Shown here piece after piece: positions 58,513 through 64,000 of a DNA stretch of 64,000 nucleotides. Below the pieces are notes generated by a model. It was not told the origin of the DNA, made no database searches, and saw nothing but the letters and a program-made list of their open reading frames with translations. Every line of letters starts with the position of its first letter. Position 1 is the first letter of the stretch. The position numbers and the translations under genes were made by a program. This stretch comes from Roseomonas nitratireducens (lineage in GTDB: Bacteria; Pseudomonadota; Alphaproteobacteria; Acetobacterales; Acetobacteraceae), in contig NZ_JAGIYZ010000011.1 of NCBI RefSeq assembly GCF_017813355.1, positions 1 to 64,000 of the forward strand, given 5' to 3'.

Positions 58513-61392
58513 CTAGGCCCAGATCACCGAATTGCCGTCGAAGCCTTCCGGCGGGAAGCCCGGCAGCAGGAAGGCCATGTCGGCCAGCCCGTCGCCATCC
58601 AGGTCGATGCGCAGCGACCCCGATGCCTCGTCGAAGCGGCCTTCCATCCCGCCCGCGCCGCTGAAGGCGAAGGCGCCGCGCCAGCGGAAGTCCCCGCCCA
58701 CGCCGATGCCGGCGAAGCCGAACACGTCGCCCTGCAGCGGGTTGAAGTTGATGATCGTGTCGGGCGCATCGACCGGGGACTGGCCGATGGCCGTGAAGAC
58801 GAAAAGGTCCGCGCCCGCCCCCGCCGAAAGCCGGTCCGCGCCCGCGCCGCCGAACAGCGTGTCCTGGCCATCCCCGCCGGTCAGCGTATCCGCCCCGCCG
58901 CCGCCTTCCAGCATCGTCCCGCCACCGGCCGCGGTCACCGCGACATGGTCGTCCCCCGCGCCGCCGCGCACGACCTCCACCCCCGTGACGATCACGGAAA
59001 GGCCCGCATCGTCGAACGCCAGCACGTCCCGCCCCGCCCCGAGCGCGACCGTCGCCGTGCCATCGGCACCCGACAGCGTCACCGCATCCCCGCCGCGCCC
59101 GCCCTGCACCACCTCCACGCCCACCAGGCGCAGCGCATTCGCGCCCGGGCCCAGCACCAGCGTGTCCCGCCCCGCGCCGAGGTCGACCACGCCCCGCGAC
59201 ATGCCGCAGGCGAGCGTCACCCGGTCATCGCCCGCGCCGCCCGTGACCGATTCCACATCGGCGAGCGTCACGCGGTTGCCGCCATCGGCAAGGACGACCG
59301 CATCCTCCCCCGCGCCGAGGCGCAGCACGGCGCCATCGACCGGCGCGGCGAGGATGATCTCGTCCCGCCCCTCGCTGCCCGTCACGCGCTCGACGCCGGA
59401 GAGCAGGATGCGGTTGCCGCCGCGCGCGAGGAGCAGCGCGTCCTCCCCCCCGCCGAGATCGACGACGCCATCCGCCATGGCGCCGCCCAGCGTCACGCGG
59501 TCATCCCCCGCTCCGCCGGCGATGGTCTCGGCGAAGATGATGGTCGCGCTGTTGCCGCCATCGGCCAGCGCGATCCGGTCGGCCCCGGCACCGAGGTGGT
59601 AGTGCCCGCGCGCGACGGGGGAGAGCAACGTCACCGCGTCGTCGCCCGTGCCGCCCTGCAGCATCTCGACGTCGCGCAGCAGCACGCCGTTGGTGCCATG
59701 GGCGAGCTTCACGACATCCCGCCCGGCGCCCATCTGGATCAGCGCGTTCGTGGCGGGGGCGGCGAAGCGCACCTCGTCATGCCCCGCGCCGCCGTTCAGC
59801 ACCTCGACGCCCGCGACCGTCAGCCAGGCCCCGCCGCCGGGCAGGTTCAGCACGTCATGCCCGGCGCCGAGGTCGACCAGCATGCCCTCCACCGGGCGCA
59901 GCAGCGTGACGGTGTCGGCGCCCGCGCCGCCCGTCAGCGTCTCGACCCCGCCGATCGTCACGGCGTTGCCGGCATCGGACAGCCGCAGCCGGTCCTGCCC
60001 GCCGCGCAGGTTGATCGTGCCGGAGGCGGCGTCGGCGAGGGCGAGGTCGCTGTCGCCGCCGCCGCCCTCGAGCGTTTCCACCCCGCGAACCAGCGCCGCG
60101 ACATTGCCGCCGCGCAGCACGAGGACATCGGCGCCGCCGCCGAGGTCGATCACGCCGTTCGCGATGAAGCCGGACAGCGTGACCTCATCCGCCCCGCCGC
60201 CGCCGAGGATCGTCTCCGCGCCGCTCACGCGCAGCGTGTTCGTCCCGTCCGCGAGCACCAGCCGGTCCGCGCCGGAGCCAAGGTTCATCACCCCGTCCGC
60301 GACGGCGCCCTCGAGCGTCACCTGGTCGGCGGCGGCGCTGCCCGCGAAGGCCTCGACATCGACCAGCCGGATCGCCCCGCCGCCGTCCATCGCCACGCCG
60401 TCCCGTCCGGCGCTGCCGACCAGCCGCTCGATGCCGCGGATCAGCAGCGCCTCGGTGGCCTCGGCCAGCGTGACCGTGTCCGCGCCGGCGCCGCCTTCCA
60501 GCGTCTCGACGCCCGCCAGCGCGAGGCGGTTGCCGCCATCGGCGAGCAGCAGCCGGTCCGCCCCGCCGCCGAGCGCGACGCGACCGTCGGGCAGCGCCGT
60601 GCCGAGCAGGATGTGGTCGGCGCCCGCGCCACCCTCGATCGTCTCGGCGCCCGCGACGGTGATCTGCGCGCCCTGGCCGGCAAGCAGCAGCCGGTCGGCG
60701 CCCGCGCCGAGGTCGAACCACCCCGTCGCGGCGCCTTCGAGGCGGACCGTGTCGTGGCCGGCCCCGGCATCGAGGCTCTCGACGCCAAGGAGCATAAGCG
60801 CGTCGTCCGTCGCGCCGAGCAGCAGCGAATCCGCGCCCGCGCCGAGATCGATCCGGTTCCCCGAAGCGGCGCCGAGCAGGGTGACGGCATCCGCCCCGGT
60901 GCCGGAGGCGATGGTCTCGATGTCGGCGGAGAGCAGCGCGACATTGCCGCCGCCGCCGGTCATCGCGATCCGGTCGGCCCCGGCGCCGAGGCTCGCATGG
61001 CCGGTGAAGCGCATCGGGCTCGCGACATCGTCGTCGCCTGAACCGCCGAGCACGGTCTCGACGCCCGAGACCATGACGGCATTGGTGCCATCCGCCAGGC
61101 GCAGCAGGTCGCCGCCGCCGCGGAGATTGGCGTGGAAGCCGGCGACGGGCGCGGCAAGGCGGATATCGTCCGCGCCGTTGCCGCCTGTGACGCTCTCCGC
61201 CCCCGCGAGCAGGATCGTGTTGCCGGGATGATCGAGGAACAGGTGGTCCGCGCCGGCGCGGAGGTCGATCTCGGCGCCGGAAAGCGCGCCCTGGACGGTG
61301 ACCTGGTCGGCGAGCATGCCGCCGGTCAGGCGGTCGAAGGTGCCGAGGGCGAGGCTGTTGGGTACGCCCTGGGCCAGGGTGATGACGGACAC
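58513..61392 (-). CDS. Large double-turn RTX-like repeat protein (about 18 repeats of 46 residues)
   Basis: The 959-residue protein has no signal peptide. After about 35 residues it consists of units of about 46 residues: DLGAGADRLVLADGGNRLxLAGVETLxGGAGADxVTLxxAxxDG. Each unit holds two RTX-like turns (GAGAD and GGAGAD) separated by a longer hydrophobic strand with GGN, instead of tandem nonapeptides. About 18 units are seen, two of them shortened. The end is a normal RTX/serralysin C-module (GGDGQDTLFGGAGADRL, DLFVFTAIGQSPVD, DTIINFNPLQGD) and a final GDGLADMAFLL. Type I secretion is likely but no exporter is nearby. No enzymatic domain was seen. Confidence 0.82.
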   Translation of the reverse strand: MSVITLAQGVPNSLALGTFDRLTGGMLADQVTVQGALSGAEIDLRAGADHLFLDHPGNTILLAGAESVTGGNGADDIRLAAPVAGFHANLRGGGDLLRLADGTNAVMVSGVETVLGGSGDDDVASPMRFTGHASLGAGADRIAMTGGGGNVALLSADIETIASGTGADAVTLLGAASGNRIDLGAGADSLLLGATDDALMLLGVESLDAGAGHDTVRLEGAATGWFDLGAGADRLLLAGQGAQITVAGAETIEGGAGADHILLGTALPDGRVALGGGADRLLLADGGNRLALAGVETLEGGAGADTVTLAEATEALLIRGIERLVGSAGRDGVAMDGGGAIRLVDVEAFAGSAAADQVTLEGAVADGVMNLGSGADRLVLADGTNTLRVSGAETILGGGGADEVTLSGFIANGVIDLGGGADVLVLRGGNVAALVRGVETLEGGGGDSDLALADAASGTINLRGGQDRLRLSDAGNAVTIGGVETLTGGAGADTVTLLRPVEGMLVDLGAGHDVLNLPGGGAWLTVAGVEVLNGGAGHDEVRFAAPATNALIQMGAGRDVVKLAHGTNGVLLRDVEMLQGGTGDDAVTLLSPVARGHYHLGAGADRIALADGGNSATIIFAETIAGGAGDDRVTLGGAMADGVVDLGGGEDALLLARGGNRILLSGVERVTGSEGRDEIILAAPVDGAVLRLGAGEDAVVLADGGNRVTLADVESVTGGAGDDRVTLACGMSRGVVDLGAGRDTLVLGPGANALRLVGVEVVQGGRGGDAVTLSGADGTATVALGAGRDVLAFDDAGLSVIVTGVEVVRGGAGDDHVAVTAAGGGTMLEGGGGADTLTGGDGQDTLFGGAGADRLSAGAGADLFVFTAIGQSPVDAPDTIINFNPLQGDVFGFAGIGVGGDFRWRGAFAFSGAGGMEGRFDEASGSLRIDLDGDGLADMAFLLPGFPPEGFDGNSVIWA

Positions 61393-61472
61393 GACGCGGC
61401 TCCTGGATCGAGGCCGCGCCGTCTTGGCGCCGGACCTCGTCAGAATGCCGGGTTGTTTCTAAAAAGAGATAA

Positions 61473-61512
61473 ATTCGTGAGACGAATATCTTCGAGTGAG
61501 ACGATGTCTCAC
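61473..61512 (-). promoter_or_regulatory. Operator-like repeats upstream of the large repeat-protein gene
   Basis: In an AT-rich patch 80-120 bases before the ATG, GTGAGACGA occurs twice (61477-61485 and 61496-61504), 19 bases apart. Each lies in an inverted repeat: ATTCGT-GAG-ACGAAT (61473-61487) and GTGAGAC-GAT-GTCTCAC (61496-61512). Two symmetric half-related sites two helical turns apart are typical of a dimeric regulator. The regulator is unknown. Confidence 0.5.
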
Positions 61513-61611
61513 ACTACGCGCGTCCTGGCGGGGTGGCGCCCAGGGGGACGCAACCTCGGCGCCCGGTCGCGCGGACCGGGGCCGGGTCGCAATTGAACGC
61601 GCCGTCCGGGG

Positions 61612-62274
61612 TCAGGTCTTGACCGGCCCTTGGCCCTGGCCGCCACGGCCGCGGCCGGGCGGATCGGTGGGGTCGGTGTCGGACGGGCCGGAGGGCGGGC
61701 GCGTGCCGCCCCCGCCGCCGCCCCGGCCCTGGCCGGCCGGGTCGCCGGGATCGGCATCGGAAACGCCGCCCTGGCGCGGGCCGCCGCTGCCGCCACGGCC
61801 ACTGCCGGGCGGGTCGCCGGCATCGGCGTCGGTCGCGCCGCTGCGCTGGCGCCCTCCGCCCTGCGCGCCGCGGCCACCGCCGGGCGGGTCGCCGGGGTCG
61901 GCATCGTTCACGCCGGTGCGCGGGCGGCCGCCGCCCTGCGCGCCGCGGCCACCGCCGGCCGGGTCGCCCGGATCCGCGTCGTTGATGCCGGTCAGCGGGC
62001 GCCCGCCGCGCTCGGGGCCACGGCCATTGCCGGGTGGGTCCTGAGGGTCGGCGTCGTTCAGGCCGGATGGCGCCTGGCGCTGGCCGCCCTGGTCGGGCTG
62101 CCGCGGCACGATGCTCGGGGCCGGGGTCGGCGCCGGGCCCGGCGCGGGCGCGCCGCCCGATTCGCCCTTGGTGCCTTGCGCGAGCGCGCCGGCCGGGACG
62201 GCCGCGCCGCCCGCGACCGCCGCGCGGATGATGAGAAGCCGCCGCGCGAGGCGGGTATCGGGGGTGTCGGCCAT
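61612..62274 (-). CDS. Secreted Gly/Pro/Asp-rich repeat protein
   Basis: This 220-residue protein has a signal-like N-terminus (RLARRLLIIRAAVAGGAAVPAGALAQ) and a Pro/Ala linker. Six repeats of about 24-26 residues with the core NDADPGDPPGGGRG (variants TDADAGDPPGSGRG, SDTDPTDPPGRGRG) are joined by GGGR-rich segments. Such low-complexity Asp/Gly/Arg sequence is probably disordered and may bind Ca2+ or polyanions. The family is not recognised. The ATG at 62274 sits at the start of the signal; the frame runs on to 62358 without supporting features. It diverges from a small ORF. Confidence 0.65.
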   Translation of the reverse strand: MADTPDTRLARRLLIIRAAVAGGAAVPAGALAQGTKGESGGAPAPGPAPTPAPSIVPRQPDQGGQRQAPSGLNDADPQDPPGNGRGPERGGRPLTGINDADPGDPAGGGRGAQGGGRPRTGVNDADPGDPPGGGRGAQGGGRQRSGATDADAGDPPGSGRGGSGGPRQGGVSDADPGDPAGQGRGGGGGGTRPPSGPSDTDPTDPPGRGRGGQGQGPVKT

Positions 62275-62369
62275 GGGCGCCTGTCCCTTGTTGTCGGCGC
62301 ATCTTCGGTGCCGGAGGCCGCAGGGCACAAGGGCGTGGGTGTGGAAGGGCGGAAACATTTCACGGGGGC

Positions 62370-62398
62370 TTGCATTGATGTTCGTGTTTTGTTCTTAT
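62370..62398 (+). promoter_or_regulatory. Candidate promoter before small ORF
   Basis: TTGCAT (62370-62375) and TCTTAT (62393-62398) are 17 bases apart in a T-rich patch that stands out from the GC-rich surroundings, 8 bases before a small ORF. That would give a very short leader or a later start. Confidence 0.35.
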
Positions 62399-62405
62399 CT
62401 TTGCC

Positions 62406-62585
62406 ATGAGCACGCGCACCGCCGACGACCTCTCCCTGGTCATCCCGCCCTGTCCCGTTGCTGTCCGTTTCGTGCCGGCGACGCCGCGCCGCCGCCTGGT
62501 GCGCCGCGCCATGCGCGACTTCACCAGCTTCCTCGCCCTGGCCTGGGCGGCGGCCGAGATTGCGCTCTGGGCCGGCGGCGCCTGA
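62406..62585 (+). CDS. Possible small protein with C-terminal hydrophobic helix
   Basis: The 59-residue ORF reads MSTRTADDLSLVIPPCPVAV..., then an Arg-rich middle (TPRRRLVRRAMRD) and a hydrophobic end (FTSFLALAWAAAEIALWAGGA) that could be a membrane helix. A promoter-like pair precedes it. There is no clear ribosome site and no known family, so it is a weak prediction. It ends 12 bases before the convergent DsbA-like gene. Confidence 0.4.
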   Translation: MSTRTADDLSLVIPPCPVAVRFVPATPRRRLVRRAMRDFTSFLALAWAAAEIALWAGGA

Positions 62586-62597
62586 GCGCCCCGGGCG

Positions 62598-63266
62598 CTA
62601 CGCCGCGCGCGAGCGCAGGATCGCGACCGCCCGCCTGAGCCCGTCCGCCATCCGGTCCGCCGGCATGGCGCCCGAGAACAGGAAGTGGCGGTCGAGCAGA
62701 AAGGACGGCACGCCCGAAATCCCCGCCTGCGACAGGCCGAGGGATTCGGCCATCACCTCCTCCCGCACCGCGTCGCTGTCCCCGAAGGCGGCGAGCCCCT
62801 CCTCCGCCATGCCGGCCTCGGCGCCGAGCGTGGCCAGGGTCGCGGCGTCGCCGATGTCCTGGCCTTCCTGGAAATAGGCGCGGAACAGCCGGTCCACGAC
62901 GGCGTGCTGGGCGGGGCCGGCGAGCTTCACCAGGCGATGCGCCTCGACCGTGTTGGGCGTGCGCGCCATCAGGTCGTGGCGGAAGGCGAGCCCGGCGGCG
63001 CGGCCCGCATCGGCCACCCGCGCATCGAGTTCGAGCGACTTCTCCCAGGAGCCGAACTTCTCCGTGCGGTAGGCGCGGCGGTCGACGCCGCCCGCCGGCA
63101 TCTCCGGGTTCAGCTGGAAGGGCAGCCAGCCGAGATCGAAGACGAGCCCTTCCTCGGCCAGCCGCGCCAGCGCCGCGTCCAGCTGCGCCTTGCCGATCCA
63201 GCACCAGGGGCAGATGGCGTCGGAGACGATCTCGAGCCGGCCGGCGGTCGCGGGGGCGGTGTCCAT
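62598..63266 (-). CDS. DsbA-family (FrnE-like) thiol oxidoreductase
   Basis: This 222-residue protein has a thioredoxin fold with CPWC at residues 19-22 in SDAICPWCWIGK, followed by a helical insert (FQLNPEMPAGGVDRRAYRTEKFG) and GISGVPSFLLDRHFLFSGAMPADRM with the cis-Pro (VPS). No signal peptide is present, so it acts in the cytosol like FrnE/2-hydroxychromene-isomerase-related proteins. The role may be disulfide exchange or an oxidoreductase step. GGAGCCTGCC precedes the ATG. Confidence 0.88.
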   Translation of the reverse strand: MDTAPATAGRLEIVSDAICPWCWIGKAQLDAALARLAEEGLVFDLGWLPFQLNPEMPAGGVDRRAYRTEKFGSWEKSLELDARVADAGRAAGLAFRHDLMARTPNTVEAHRLVKLAGPAQHAVVDRLFRAYFQEGQDIGDAATLATLGAEAGMAEEGLAAFGDSDAVREEVMAESLGLSQAGISGVPSFLLDRHFLFSGAMPADRMADGLRRAVAILRSRAA

Positions 63267-63416
63267 GGCAGGCTCCTTGGGCCGGATGTCCGGCGCGGAG
63301 GATGGGTCCGGCCAGCCCGCCCGGCAAGGCGCGGGGCGCCGCCCGCGCCTGGGCGTCCCGATACCCGCCGCCACCCATGGCTCGCGATCGCGGCCGGTGC
63401 GGCGCCCGCGACGGGG

Positions 63417-63437
63417 CGATCCGGCCACGCCGGATCG
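63417..63437 (-). terminator. Hairpin downstream of the PtxD-like gene
   Basis: CGATCCGGC (63417-63425) and GCCGGATCG (63429-63437) form a perfect 9-bp stem with a 3-nt loop. It lies in the 254-base gap (63267-63520) 84 bases after the PtxD-like stop. The rest of that gap shows no gene. Confidence 0.4.
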
Positions 63438-63520
63438 GTGCGACCGGCTGTCGTGCCGGCGGATCGACGGTTCACGGGCAGGGCGTCCGATCAGCCCTTC
63501 CCGGCCGACTCGATATCGCC

Positions 63521-64000
63521 CTACGCCACGCGGTCGCGCGGCGGGCACCCTTCCAGCATGTCGGCGATGTTCGCCGCGGCGCGCAGCTCGATCGCGCGGC
63601 GCACCTGCTCGACCGCCGAGCCCAGATGCGGCGTGAACAGCGTGCGCGGATGGGCGAGCAGGCGCGGCTCGATCGCCCGTGGCCGGGCCTCGATCGCCCA
63701 GTCCTCCAGCTCGAACACGTCCGCGCCGTAGCCGCCGAGGCGCCCGGCGGCCAGCGCGTCGGCCACCGCCGCCTCGCTGACCGTGGAGCCGCGCCCGACA
63801 TTGACCAGCAGCGCGCCGGGCCTGAGCAGCGCGAGCCGCGCCGCGTCGACCAGGTGCAGCGTTCCGGGCAGCAGCGGCAGCGCGGCGATCACGAGGTCGG
63901 CGCGCGCCAGCGCGTCCTCCAGCGCCGTCGCCTCGACACCGGGCGGCGCGGGCCGCGAGGGATCCACGCCCAGGACGCGGCAGCCGAAGGGCTGGAGCCG
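63521..64000 (-). CDS. Phosphite/D-2-hydroxyacid dehydrogenase, C-terminal part (PtxD-like), partial
   Basis: The 159 visible residues are the NAD-binding and C-terminal part; the start lies beyond the right edge. ADLVIAALPLLPGTLHLVD and LLVNVGRGSTVSEAAVADAL (catalytic Arg) are shared by all D-2-hydroxyacid dehydrogenases. The stretch GADVFELEDWA...RPRAIEPRLLAHPRTLFTPHLGSAV closely follows phosphite dehydrogenase (PtxD), which has VFEMEDWA and LFTPHIGSAV, including the catalytic Glu and His. Phosphite or phosphonate oxidation is therefore possible, but relatives acting on 2-hydroxyacids share this tail. The N-terminal substrate residues are not in the window. Confidence 0.7.
   Translation of the reverse strand, partial: RLQPFGCRVLGVDPSRPAPPGVEATALEDALARADLVIAALPLLPGTLHLVDAARLALLRPGALLVNVGRGSTVSEAAVADALAAGRLGGYGADVFELEDWAIEARPRAIEPRLLAHPRTLFTPHLGSAVEQVRRAIELRAAANIADMLEGCPPRDRVA

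Noticed and set aside
58198-61041. A 947-codon plus-strand frame opposite the large repeat protein
   Set aside because: It is the complement of a periodic Gly/Asp-rich gene and inherits its periodicity; it has no ribosome site and overlaps the end of the acyl-CoA dehydrogenase gene.
1-64000. tRNA, rRNA, prophage, transposase or integrase genes
   Set aside because: No conserved RNA gene stretch, phage structural gene or transposase motif was recognised anywhere in the window by eye; a tRNAscan or Rfam search could still find small RNAs.

Overview
The window is uniformly GC-rich, with tightly packed genes and many ATGA/TGATG start-stop overlaps. The gene content points to an aerobic, heterotrophic alphaproteobacterium, probably of the Rhodospirillales/Acetobacteraceae (Roseomonas-like) type: several orphan Bug-family (tripartite tricarboxylate) binding proteins, a complete cbb3 oxidase locus under an FNR-type box, a Tad/Flp pilus locus, a fused indolepyruvate:ferredoxin oxidoreductase and an HWE histidine kinase. 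The lineage is inferred from gene content and base composition, not from a marker gene. No rRNA, tRNA, CRISPR, insertion sequence or phage gene was seen.

Layout. 1-3.4 kb: end of an exopolysaccharide locus (kinase-like C-terminus, family-2 glycosyltransferase, Wza-type export lipoprotein, convergent GDP-mannose 4,6-dehydratase). 3.4-6.8 kb: hybrid Cache/PAS/HWE sensor kinase and a small lipoprotein. 6.8-18.2 kb: metabolic block with an acyl-CoA carboxylase beta chain, two Bug proteins flanking a sugar-binding protein that lacks a signal peptide, an RTX protein, a divergent leuC-leuD-leuB set, another Bug protein and an isocitrate-lyase/PEP-mutase family enzyme. 18.2-33.7 kb: Tad locus. The minor pilins TadE, TadE and TadG run leftward; four flp pilins, cpaA, cpaB, cpaC, a small lipoprotein, cpaE, cpaF, tadB, tadC, tadD and a GT87 membrane glycosyltransferase run rightward.

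33.7-43.9 kb: mixed housekeeping genes: lytic transglycosylase, SbtA-type bicarbonate permease with a PII-like partner, Bug protein, SDR, ABC exporter, alpha/beta hydrolase and pdxA-pdxJ. 43.2-52.9 kb: TauE/SafE-like protein, DUF2189 protein and ccoNOQP-GHIS, which give a microaerobic terminal oxidase with its copper and assembly genes. 52.9-58.5 kb: Lrp regulator divergent from iorAB, an ABM-type monooxygenase and an acyl-CoA dehydrogenase, suggesting amino-acid/branched-chain oxidation. 58.5-64 kb: a 959-residue double-turn repeat protein, a secreted Gly/Pro/Asp repeat protein, a DsbA/FrnE-like protein and the 3' end of a phosphite-dehydrogenase-like gene.

The most notable points are: amplified flp cassettes, each carrying its own promoter-like element, leader and hairpin; a leuCDB-like set with substitutions at normally invariant positions beside an ICL-family lyase and a Bug receptor; an SbtA/PII-like pair in a heterotroph; an AMIN-like extension on the Tad secretin; the 46-residue repeat protein with direct-repeat operators upstream; and the PtxD-like gene at the right edge.
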